A stretch of 64,000 bases of DNA, taken from assembly GCF_020099275.1 (NCBI RefSeq), contig NZ_CP083646.1, positions 1,364,001 to 1,428,000 of the forward strand, in the 5' to 3' direction. The notes beneath the pieces were generated by a model. That model saw only the letters and a program-made list of their open reading frames with translations. It had not been told where the DNA came from and searched no databases. The DNA comes from Corynebacterium falsenii. GTDB taxonomy: Bacteria > Actinomycetota > Actinomycetes > Mycobacteriales > Mycobacteriaceae. Below are positions 56,942 through 64,000 of the stretch, piece after piece. Within the stretch, counting starts at the first letter, position 1. The number at the start of each line of letters is the position of its first letter. The translations under genes were made by a program, and so were the position numbers.

Positions 56942-58417
56942 ATGTCCATGTTGAGGGATAAGATCCGCGCCTATCTGGGCCGGCCACAGACGAACTACTA
57001 CATGCTGTTGTTGGTCTCGTTCGTCCTCGTGGCGTTTGGCCTCGTGATGGTGCAATCGTCGTCGATGGTGGTCTCCTACGCCCAGGATTCCTCAGCCTTC
57101 GCCGAATTTCTCAAGCAGGCGGCCATTGTATTCGTCGGCCTGATTGGCATGTGGTTTGCGATGCGGCTGCGCCCCACCACCATCCAAATGCTTGCCCCCT
57201 GGATGCTGGCCATCGCGTTTGTGCTGCTCATCGCAGTGCTGTTCATCGGTGTCGGTGGGGAAGAGGTCGGCTCCAACTCCTGGATCCGCCTCGGCCCCGT
57301 GGGCGTGCAACCCTCCGAAGCCGCGAAGCTGGCGCTGGCCGTGTGGGGTGCCACGGTGGTGTCCAAGGCGATGCGGCAAACCCACCGCTTCAATTCCGTG
57401 CTAGGTCCGTTCCTCACGGTGAGCGCCGCGATCCTCGCTCTCGTGCTGTTGCAAAAGGACTTGGGCATGATGCTTACGGTGGGCATCGTGGTGGTCGCGA
57501 TCATGTTCTTCTCTGGGGTGAACTCGCGTGCCCTGCTTGCCGCCCTCGCGGTTATCGCAGTGACGGGCATTGCCTCGATCGTGGCGCAGAGCTTCCGTTC
57601 GGCTCGTATCTCCACCTGGCTGAGCACCCTGAGGCTGAACTTTCCCGATTCCACCACGCAGGGTTCGGCGTACCAGTCCTACCAGGGCATCCTGTCACTC
57701 TCCGATGGCGGGCTCACCGGCGCTGGGTTGGGCCAATCCCGCGCGAAGTGGTTCTACTTGCCCGAGGCAAAGAACGACTTCATCTTCGCCGTGATCGGCG
57801 AGGAGCTCGGCATCCTCGGCACCATCGGTGTGGTCGTGCTGTTCGCGCTGTTGGGCTGGTTCGGCATCCGCACGGCCATGGCACAGGTCGATCCGTTCTT
57901 GCGCTTGCTTGCCGCCACCCTCACCGTGGGTATCGTGGCGCAGGCGTTCTATAACATGGGCTACGTGGTGGGATTCTTCCCCATGACCGGCGTGCAGTTG
58001 CCGCTGATCTCTGCTGGCGGCTCCTCGGCGATCATCACCCTGGTGTCGCTGGGGTTGCTGTGTAACTGCGCCCGGCACGAGCCCGCGGCGATCAGCTCGA
58101 TGCAGCACGAGGGGCGCTGCCGCTTCGACCGCATCTTCATGCTGCCGGAGCCGCAGCCGTACGTTCCCGGCATTCAGCGCCGTGTAGAGCGCCGCACGAC
58201 AACCGAGCACTACGGTGAGCCCGTCACGCGCCAGCAGCGTTCCGCTGGCCGCAGCGGCCAGGATGTGCGCCGCGAGCGCGACCGCGTGGAGCAGTCGATG
58301 CAGCGCGTTGGTGGTGCCCCACGGCGGGGCTACGATGGGGCGCGGAGACAAACGCTTCCCCCGAGCGGGAGCGTCAAGCGTAGGGTCAACCCCTCAAACA
58401 GGTCAAGGAGGCGCTAG
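56942..58417 (+). CDS. ftsW: Septal SEDS peptidoglycan glycosyltransferase
   Basis: FtsW polymerises glycan strands at the septum with FtsI. The 491-residue protein has ten membrane helices, with [21 protein letters not shown], the catalytic Asp segment, [29 protein letters not shown] (given in parts: [20 protein letters not shown]) and [13 protein letters not shown]. The C-terminal 110 residues (from about 380) form a basic, Arg-rich cytoplasmic tail ([11 protein letters not shown], then RRERDRVEQ). In mycobacteria the FtsW tail binds FtsZ and FtsI. The stop overlaps the murG GTG by one base. Confidence 0.95.
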   Translation: MSMLRDKIRAYLGRPQTNYYMLLLVSFVLVAFGLVMVQSSSMVVSYAQDSSAFAEFLKQAAIVFVGLIGMWFAMRLRPTTIQMLAPWMLAIAFVLLIAVLFIGVGGEEVGSNSWIRLGPVGVQPSEAAKLALAVWGATVVSKAMRQTHRFNSVLGPFLTVSAAILALVLLQKDLGMMLTVGIVVVAIMFFSGVNSRALLAALAVIAVTGIASIVAQSFRSARISTWLSTLRLNFPDSTTQGSAYQSYQGILSLSDGGLTGAGLGQSRAKWFYLPEAKNDFIFAVIGEELGILGTIGVVVLFALLGWFGIRTAMAQVDPFLRLLAATLTVGIVAQAFYNMGYVVGFFPMTGVQLPLISAGGSSAIITLVSLGLLCNCARHEPAAISSMQHEGRCRFDRIFMLPEPQPYVPGIQRRVERRTTTEHYGEPVTRQQRSAGRSGQDVRRERDRVEQSMQRVGGAPRRGYDGARRQTLPPSGSVKRRVNPSNRSRRR

Positions 58418-59502
58418 TGGTTTCGGTAGTGGTTGCAGGTGGCGGTACGGCGGGGCACATCGAGCCCGCAATGGCGGTAGCCGAGGCGGTCCGCAACGCC
58501 GACCCGTCTGCCCGGATTACCGCACTCGGTTCTCCAAAGGGCCTGGAATCCACCCTGGTTCCCGCCCGTGGCTTCGACCTGAGCATGATCCCGCCCGTCC
58601 CGGTGCCCCGCAAGCTCAACAAGGACGCACTGACGCTGCCATTCCGCCTGGCACGCGCTCTGTGGATCACCCGCCGGGAGCTCAAGCGTGTGAAGGCCGA
58701 CGTACTCATTGGCTTCGGCGGGTACGTCTCGGCCCCGGCTTACCTGGCCGCGAAGTCCTTGGGTATTCCCTTTTTCGTCCATGAGGCCAACGCCCGCGCG
58801 GGTGTGGCCAACAAGCTCGGCGTGGCGCTGGGCGGTCGTGGCCTGGCGGCGGTCAAGGGCTCCGGCCTGCGCTCGTCTGTGGTTGGCATTCCTGTCAAGG
58901 AGGCCGTGCTCACCGTCGATCGTGCCGCCCGCCGCGCCGAGGCTCGGGAGTTCTTCGGCCTCGACGCAGACGCGCCCGTGTTGCTCGTCACTGGCGGCTC
59001 GCAGGGAGCTCGTTCTATTAACGACGCCGTTACGGGCGCAGCAGCCGACCTGGCGGCGAACGGGATCGGCGTGCTCCATGCGTATGGGAAGAAAAACGAG
59101 GTGGTGGCTCCTGATAGTGACCCCGCCTACGTGGCCGTGCCGTACATCGACCGGATGGATCTGGCGTATTCCGCGGCGGACGTTATTGTGTGCCGCTCGG
59201 GAGCGATGACCGTTGCGGAGGTGTCGGCGGTGGGTTTGCCGGCCGTGTATGTACCGCTGCCGCACGGTAACGGTGAGCAGGCGCTCAACGCTCTGCCCAT
59301 CGTAGAGGCCGGGGGTGGGGTGATCGTCCCGGATGCAGAGCTCACGCCGGAGCGTTTGGCCGCGGAGGTCGTGCCGATGTTCAACGATGAGCAGCGCCTA
59401 GCCGCGGCATCCGAGGCTGCTCGGGAAGCCGGCCACCGCGATGCAGCGGGTAAAATCGCAGACATGCTTCTGAAGGCCGCGCACGGGCAGCGGACAGAGT
59501 AG
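58417..59502 (+). CDS. murG: UDP-GlcNAc:lipid I N-acetylglucosaminyltransferase
   Basis: MurG makes lipid II at the inner membrane face. The 361-residue GT28 enzyme starts at GTG 58417, with AAGGAGG upstream inside ftsW. Motifs: [17 protein letters not shown] (the first G-loop, usually GGTGGHIFP), [27 protein letters not shown] (usually HEQN), [12 protein letters not shown] and [14 protein letters not shown]. The HEAN and HGNGEQ variants are seen in actinobacterial MurG. It is followed after 28 nt by murC. Confidence 0.95.
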   Translation: MVSVVVAGGGTAGHIEPAMAVAEAVRNADPSARITALGSPKGLESTLVPARGFDLSMIPPVPVPRKLNKDALTLPFRLARALWITRRELKRVKADVLIGFGGYVSAPAYLAAKSLGIPFFVHEANARAGVANKLGVALGGRGLAAVKGSGLRSSVVGIPVKEAVLTVDRAARRAEAREFFGLDADAPVLLVTGGSQGARSINDAVTGAAADLAANGIGVLHAYGKKNEVVAPDSDPAYVAVPYIDRMDLAYSAADVIVCRSGAMTVAEVSAVGLPAVYVPLPHGNGEQALNALPIVEAGGGVIVPDAELTPERLAAEVVPMFNDEQRLAAASEAAREAGHRDAAGKIADMLLKAAHGQRTE

Positions 59503-59530
59503 ACAAGGTCAGAGAAGGGTAGGAATTCGA

Positions 59531-61006
59531 ATGGTTGACCCACACGAGGTATCCGGTTCGCAGAACCAGGGCGGCACCACCCCCGACCAGGCTGACCTCA
59601 GCCGGGTTCACATGGTGGGCATCGGCGGAGCTGGCATGTCCGGCATCGCCCGTATTCTTCTGGCTCGCGGCTACCGCGTCACCGGGTCGGATATGAAGGA
59701 TTCCCGCAGCATCCTCGCGCTGCGCAGCGCCGGCGCGACCGTCGAGATCGGTCACGCGGCCGAGAATCTTCGCCTTGGGGGAGAGCTGCCGACCGTCGTG
59801 GTGACGTCTTTTGCCGCGATTCCCCAGGACAACCCCGAGCTCGTCGCGGCCCGCGAGGCCGGAATCCCCGTGCTGCGCCGCTCGGACGTACTAGCCCTGC
59901 TCATGGAGGATAACCGCGCGTTCCTACTGGCGGGCACGCACGGCAAGACTTCCACCACGTCCATGGCCGTGGCCGCGCTGCAGGCCGCGGGCGAAGATCC
60001 TTCCTTCGCCATCGGTGGCCAGCTCAACCGGGCCGGCACCAATGCCCACCAGGGCACCGGGGACATCTTCGTGGCCGAAGCCGACGAATCCGATGGTTCT
60101 TTCCTGGCCTACTCGCCGGAAGTGGCCGTGGTGACCAACATCGAGCCGGATCACCTGGACTACTTCGGGTCGGAAGAGGCCTACCGGGAAGTGTTCGAGC
60201 GCTTCGCCGAGCGCATCCAGCCCGGGGGGTATCTTGTGCTGTGCCTGGACGATAAGGGTGCCGCCGAGCTCGCCGAGAAGCTGGTCGCCCGGGAAAACAC
60301 CTTCTCGGTCCTCGGCTATGGCACGCGTAGTGGCGTCGACGCTCATCCGACCGTGCCGGTGGGTGCGGTGATCGAATCGTCGACCGTGACCAGCTATGGG
60401 ACCTCCTCGGACGTGGTGGTCAGCGATGAGCACTACACGCTCAAGGTCGGTATCCCGGGTTCGCACATGGTCCTCAACGCCCTAGCGGCGCTGCTGGGTG
60501 GTCACCTGCTTGGTGCCGATACGGCGAAGTTGGTGGAAGGCATCGGCGGGTTCGATGGCGTGCGCAGGCGCTTCGAGTACCACGGCACTGCCGGTGGTGT
60601 GGAGGTCTACGACGATTACGCTCACCACCCGACCGAAGTGACGGCAGTGCTGACCGCGGCGCGGGAGCGCATCTCTGCGAAGGGCGCGGGCAGGGTCATC
60701 GTGGCCTTCCAGCCGCACCTGTATTCACGGACGATCACGTTCTCCGATGAGTTCGCGCAGGCACTGTCTCTGGCAGATTCGGTGGTGCTGCTCGATATCT
60801 TCGGAGCTCGTGAAAACCCCGTGGAGGGTGTGGATTCGCGGATTATCGGCCGAAAGATCACGTCTGATTGGCACTACGTGGAGGACTTTTCTGCGGTCCC
60901 GGCGGCAGTGGCGGAGATCGCCCAGCCCGGTGACATGGTGCTCACCGTGGGCGCCGGAACTGTGACAATGCTGGCCGACGAGATCCTGCGGGAGTTGGAC
61001 AGCTAG
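59531..61006 (+). CDS. murC: UDP-MurNAc:L-Ala ligase
   Basis: MurC adds the first residue (L-Ala) to UDP-MurNAc. The 491-residue protein has a 20-residue polar N-terminal extension, then [17 protein letters not shown] (UDP binding), [17 protein letters not shown] (P-loop, about 135-150), [22 protein letters not shown] and [26 protein letters not shown] serves as ribosome-binding site. The stop overlaps the ftsQ GTG (TAGTG). Confidence 0.96.
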   Translation: MVDPHEVSGSQNQGGTTPDQADLSRVHMVGIGGAGMSGIARILLARGYRVTGSDMKDSRSILALRSAGATVEIGHAAENLRLGGELPTVVVTSFAAIPQDNPELVAAREAGIPVLRRSDVLALLMEDNRAFLLAGTHGKTSTTSMAVAALQAAGEDPSFAIGGQLNRAGTNAHQGTGDIFVAEADESDGSFLAYSPEVAVVTNIEPDHLDYFGSEEAYREVFERFAERIQPGGYLVLCLDDKGAAELAEKLVARENTFSVLGYGTRSGVDAHPTVPVGAVIESSTVTSYGTSSDVVVSDEHYTLKVGIPGSHMVLNALAALLGGHLLGADTAKLVEGIGGFDGVRRRFEYHGTAGGVEVYDDYAHHPTEVTAVLTAARERISAKGAGRVIVAFQPHLYSRTITFSDEFAQALSLADSVVLLDIFGARENPVEGVDSRIIGRKITSDWHYVEDFSAVPAAVAEIAQPGDMVLTVGAGTVTMLADEILRELDS

Positions 61007-61662
61007 TGAAAAAGGTCGTGGCTATTGGCGTGGCGCTGATCGCCATCGCTGCTGCGGTGGTGTTTTTCTTCCCCGTCATCACTGTGAACAAGGTGGAGGT
61101 GCAAGGGGCCACGAACGCGGACGTGGCCGCCATCGAGGACGCGGCGGGTATTACGGCGGGGGAGAACATGCTGCGCATTGACGCGGCCGCAGCCGCCCAG
61201 CGGGTGGCGAAAGTGCCGTGGGTGGAAAAAGTCACCGTGGCGCGCAATTGGCCCCGCACGGTGAATATCACCGTGACTGAACACGACGCTGTGGGATACA
61301 TCAAGGATGGTTCCACTCCCTTGGCGGTGGATGCTCATGGAAATATTTTCCTCTCCGGTATCCAGCCGCCCGGTGCGGTGGAATTCGCCCGGGTGAAGCC
61401 GGACGACGAGCAGGCCATTAGGGCGGCGGCGGGCGCCGTGGCCTCGCTGGTGCCGGAGCTGCGCCAACAGTTGGAACAGGTCGATGTGCCCAATGCCGAG
61501 GCTGTAACGCTGAAGTTCAAGGACAACAAGACTGTGTTCTGGGGTTCGGCAGATCGGGAGAAGGAAAAGGCCGAAGCAACGCGGATCGTCCTAGGCAGGG
61601 AAGGCCAAGAGGGTACGACGTGGAATGTGTCTAATCCAGCTATGCCGAGCGTGCGGGGCTAG
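61006..61662 (+). CDS. ftsQ: Cell division protein FtsQ (POTRA domain)
   Basis: FtsQ links early and late division proteins. The 218-residue protein starts at GTG 61006, sharing a base with the murC stop. It is short: almost no cytoplasmic tail, one membrane helix (about 3-24), a POTRA domain (about 27-95: VNKVEVQGATNADV, ENMLRIDAAAAAQRV, PWVEKVTVARNWPRTVNITV), and the beta-domain to the C-terminus. ftsA is absent after it, as usual in Actinobacteria, and a 173-bp gap with promoter potential leads to ftsZ. Confidence 0.93.
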   Translation: MKKVVAIGVALIAIAAAVVFFFPVITVNKVEVQGATNADVAAIEDAAGITAGENMLRIDAAAAAQRVAKVPWVEKVTVARNWPRTVNITVTEHDAVGYIKDGSTPLAVDAHGNIFLSGIQPPGAVEFARVKPDDEQAIRAAAGAVASLVPELRQQLEQVDVPNAEAVTLKFKDNKTVFWGSADREKEKAEATRIVLGREGQEGTTWNVSNPAMPSVRG

Positions 61663-61835
61663 CAGCAGTTCTGCAGTGCGCGTTAATCACCACAGAATAA
61701 GCCTAAAGTAGAGCTTTAGATATACGACACGCCACGAAAAATGTGCGCGTGAAATCACCGCCTACCAAGGAAGATGGAAAACACGAAAACGGACTCCATC
61801 GAATACGTGTGTTCAAGGAAGGCGGAGTAACACTC

Positions 61836-63101
61836 ATGACAACTCCAGGACCCAAACTCGCCGAAATCAAGGTAGTAGGCGTGGGTGGCGGCGGCGTCAA
61901 TGCCGTCAATCGAATGATCGACGCCAAGCTGCAGGGCGTTGAATTCATCGCTATCAACACCGATGCTCAGGCGCTGCTGCTGACTGACGCGGACGTCAAG
62001 CTGGAAATCGGCCGCGACGAAACGCGCGGTCTTGGTGCAGGCGCAAACCCCGAGGTCGGCCGCACCTCCGCCGAGGACCACAAGGACCAGATCGAGGAGA
62101 TCCTCGCAGGTGCCGACATGGTCTTCGTCACCGCTGGTGAAGGTGGCGGCACCGGCACCGGCGCTGCCCCCGTGGTGGCCAACATCGCCAAGAAGCAGCA
62201 CGCACTCACCGTGGGCGTGGTGACCCGCCCCTTCAGCTTCGAGGGCAAGCGCCGCGCCAAGCAGGCCATGGAGGGCATCGAAGAGCTGCGCGAAGTGTGC
62301 GACACGCTCATCGTGATCCCCAACGACTCTCTGCTGCGCATGTCCGATGAAGACATGTCCATGGTGGAAGCGTTCCGTAAGGCCGATGAGGTGCTGCTCA
62401 ACGGTGTTGAGGGCATCACCAAGCTCATCACCACCCCGGGCCTGATCAACGTGGACTTCGCCGACGTCCGCTCCGTTATGAGCGACGCAGGTTCCGCCCT
62501 CATGGGCATTGGTACCTCCCGCGGCGAGAAACGGGCAGTGAAGGCCACCGAGGCTGCCATCAACTCCCCGCTGCTCGAGTCCACCATGCGCGGCGCCAAG
62601 GGCGTGCTGCTCTCCTTCGCCGGTGGTTCCGACCTGGGCCTCATGGAGGTTTCCGAGGCCGCCGAGCTCGTCGAGGAGCAGGCTGACGAGGATGCCAACA
62701 TCATCTTCGGCACCATCGTTGACGACCAGCTGGGCGATGAGGTGCGCGTGACCGTCATCGCCACCGGCTTCGACGATTCTCCCTCAGCCGAGTCCGCTGC
62801 TCAGCGAGGCTCCGTGAAGCAGGAATCCGCCAGCGCCCAGGGCGGTGCCCACGCTGCCGCCCAGGGTGGCGCCCACAGCGCTGCCGAGTCCGCTTCCGCT
62901 AGGACCTCCACCAGCATCTTCGACGGCGAGAAGGCCCCCGAGTCCGAGACCCGCCGCGAGCCCGTCAGCAGCTTCGCCAAGCGCAACCCGTCTCGCCCGG
63001 AGCCCACCCCGGCACCGGCTTCCGACCGCGGCCTGTTCACTCAGCATGAGCCGGAACCGGTCGACGACGAAGACGACCTGGATCTCCCGGACTTCCGCTA
63101 A
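61836..63101 (+). CDS. ftsZ: Cell division GTPase FtsZ
   Basis: FtsZ forms the division ring. The 421-residue tubulin homologue starts at ATG 61836 behind AAGGAAGGCGGAG. An earlier frame-open GTG gives a tail not found in homologues. Motifs: [23 protein letters not shown], the GTP loop GGGTGTG at 103-109, and [11 protein letters not shown] with the T7 loop. After the core (to about 315) comes an Ala/Gln/Gly-rich linker ([20 protein letters not shown], repeated) and the conserved acidic C-terminal peptide DDLDLPDFR that docks FtsW, SepF and others. A CTAAAG/CTTTAG palindrome (61703-61719) and a TATA-like stretch lie in the upstream gap. Confidence 0.97.
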   Translation: MTTPGPKLAEIKVVGVGGGGVNAVNRMIDAKLQGVEFIAINTDAQALLLTDADVKLEIGRDETRGLGAGANPEVGRTSAEDHKDQIEEILAGADMVFVTAGEGGGTGTGAAPVVANIAKKQHALTVGVVTRPFSFEGKRRAKQAMEGIEELREVCDTLIVIPNDSLLRMSDEDMSMVEAFRKADEVLLNGVEGITKLITTPGLINVDFADVRSVMSDAGSALMGIGTSRGEKRAVKATEAAINSPLLESTMRGAKGVLLSFAGGSDLGLMEVSEAAELVEEQADEDANIIFGTIVDDQLGDEVRVTVIATGFDDSPSAESAAQRGSVKQESASAQGGAHAAAQGGAHSAAESASARTSTSIFDGEKAPESETRREPVSSFAKRNPSRPEPTPAPASDRGLFTQHEPEPVDDEDDLDLPDFR

Positions 63102-63877
63102 TGACTCGCAGTGACGACCCCACGGTTGGCAAGGCCCGCCGGGTGCGCAAGGTCTTCACCGACCGCAACGGCGGAGCATCCGCTGAGCCCTTCGGCACGT
63201 TCAACCTTGGGGATCACGTGGGCGATGACCTAGTCGCCGTCGCCGCCAACCGCGAGCGACTGAGCTCGTTGTTGGGTGTGGACCTGGTGTTTATGGAGCA
63301 GATCCATTCGCCCAACGTCACCGAAGTCACCGCCGCGACGGTCGCCGGCAACGCAGGTGAAGCAGGCACCGACAGTGCGAACGGCACCGGTATAACCGTC
63401 GAGACCACCGACGCCCTCATCACCACCGTGCCCCGCGTGGGTCTAGTGGTGCTCACCGCCGATTGCGTGCCCCTGTTGCTCTCCGACGAGGATGCCGGCG
63501 TGATCGCCGCCGTCCACGCCGGACGGATGGGTGCCCGCAATGGCATCGTCCGCCGCACCGTGGATCGCATGGAGCAGCTGGGAGCGATCCCCGCGAACAT
63601 CCACGTGCTCATGGGGGCCGCCGCCAGCGGTGCCAACTACGAGGTTCCGGACGCCATGGCAGCCGATGTGGAGTCCAAGCTGCCTGGCTCCAAGACCCGC
63701 ACCTCGAAGGGGACCACCGGCCTAGACATCCGTGCCGGGCTCACCCGCCAACTGCTCAGCATGGGCGTACGCAGCATCGACGCGGACCCGCGCTGCACCA
63801 TCGAGTCGCCCAACTTCTTTTCCTACCGCCGGGAAGGAAAGACGGGTCGCCAGGCCGGCGTAGTCTGGATGGAGTGA
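63101..63877 (+). CDS. pgeF: YfiH/YlmD-family purine nucleosidase/'polyphenol oxidase' (PgeF)
   Basis: The 258-residue protein belongs to the YfiH/YlmD (DUF152) family, a Cu/Zn protein class variously linked to polyphenol oxidation, purine nucleoside phosphorolysis and correction of wrong residues in peptidoglycan (PgeF). Metal-site blocks are visible: MEQIHSPNV (His), LTADCVPLLL (Cys) and AAVHAGRMGARNG (His). It is located between ftsZ and yggS, as in many Gram-positive bacteria, which favours an envelope role. The ATG overlaps the ftsZ stop (TAATG), and the stop overlaps the next GTG (GTGA). Confidence 0.88.
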   Translation: MTRSDDPTVGKARRVRKVFTDRNGGASAEPFGTFNLGDHVGDDLVAVAANRERLSSLLGVDLVFMEQIHSPNVTEVTAATVAGNAGEAGTDSANGTGITVETTDALITTVPRVGLVVLTADCVPLLLSDEDAGVIAAVHAGRMGARNGIVRRTVDRMEQLGAIPANIHVLMGAAASGANYEVPDAMAADVESKLPGSKTRTSKGTTGLDIRAGLTRQLLSMGVRSIDADPRCTIESPNFFSYRREGKTGRQAGVVWME

Positions 63878-64000
63878 CTGGAATGACTGGAGCACCTAGC
63901 GGTAACCGTTCCGATGAACTCGCTGCCAACCTGCGTGCTGTCCGCCAGCGGATTGCGGACGCCGGAGGGGCCGACCTGCTACCCATCACCAAGTTCCACC
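63874..64000 (+). CDS. yggS: YggS-family PLP homeostasis protein, N-terminal part (cut by window edge)
   Basis: From the GTG at 63874 (overlapping the pgeF stop) 42 codons are open to the window edge. The sequence SDELAANLRAVRQRIADAG followed by DLLPITKFH matches the N-terminus of YggS/PLPBP proteins. The Lys in ITKFH is the position of the PLP-binding residue. An ATG three codons later (63883) is the alternative start. It is usually followed by sepF in Actinobacteria, outside this window. Confidence 0.85.
   Translation, partial: MTGMTGAPSGNRSDELAANLRAVRQRIADAGGADLLPITKFH

Overview
The window is chromosomal housekeeping DNA from a high-GC actinobacterium, almost certainly a Corynebacterium. 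The evidence is the gene content and order: glnA, lipA-lipB, a multi-lipoyl E2 gene, the mDAP-amidating ltsA next to ctaC-ctaF, trpD, ctaE-qcrCAB, paired NlpC/P60 genes, pimB-glk-plsC, class II aroG, pknL beside an Rv2175c-type gene, idsA/mptA/metF, and a dcw cluster without ftsA. I recall the same order from C. glutamicum and partly from Mycobacterium. The species is not resolved. I see no tRNA, rRNA, CRISPR array, insertion sequence, prophage or defence island.

Layout. Positions 1-3059 (minus strand) hold a YhgE/Pip membrane protein (cut by the window edge), its ABC-type ATPase, and glnA. An RDD protein follows on plus. Positions 3715-8996 (minus) hold a DUF4191 protein, lipoate synthesis (lipB, lipA) and the E2 acyltransferase that needs lipoate. 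Positions 9248-14962 hold a small unknown gene, pepA, ilvE, cobT, a DUF3043 protein and an A-type Fe-S carrier. Positions 15160-26805 carry ltsA, a pyruvate:quinone oxidoreductase gene, and the cytochrome bc1-aa3 supercomplex genes ctaC, ctaF, ctaE and qcrCAB, with trpD on the opposite strand between ctaF and ctaE. Positions 26982-36211 carry a DnaQ-like exonuclease, two NlpC/P60 hydrolases, pimB, glk, plsC, an acyltransferase-3 protein, a Rv2179c-type RNase and aroG. Positions 36307-45077 carry pknL, its Rv2175c-like neighbour, mptA-crtI-idsA as an overlapping minus-strand operon, metF, and a GNAT gene. Positions 45235-64000 carry a HEPN-domain gene, a DUF3040 gene and the division/cell-wall cluster mraZ-rsmH-ftsL-ftsI-murE-murF-mraY-murD-ftsW-murG-murC-ftsQ-ftsZ-pgeF-yggS (cut by the window edge).

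How the genes fit together. Most of the window serves envelope building (dcw cluster, ltsA, NlpC/P60 hydrolases, pimB, mptA, pknL) or central and respiratory metabolism (E2, lipoylation, pqo, bc1-aa3, glk, aroG, ilvE, glnA). Transcription units are bounded by clear hairpin terminators, many of them bidirectional between converging genes. Several genes (aroG, metF, ctaE, the RDD gene, the Rv2175c-like gene) have a -10 hexamer placed so that the mRNA would be leaderless or nearly so.

Most interesting non-coding signals: a 106-nt inverted repeat between mraZ and rsmH whose deviations include G-U wobbles on the coding strand (compare the actinobacterial 'mraW' RNA motif); a 10-bp-phased TGGGG array upstream of mraZ; two GlxR-like palindromes; tandem hairpins between ftsL and ftsI; and an unexplained recurring TGGTGGCGTC element, mostly intergenic. 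Gene-level oddities are a nearly perfect intragenic duplication in the E2 gene, crtI inserted between idsA and mptA, pqo placed before ctaC, an ATPase with Arg in place of the Walker A Lys, and a CobT with altered catalytic motifs. I found no convincing new multi-gene system.
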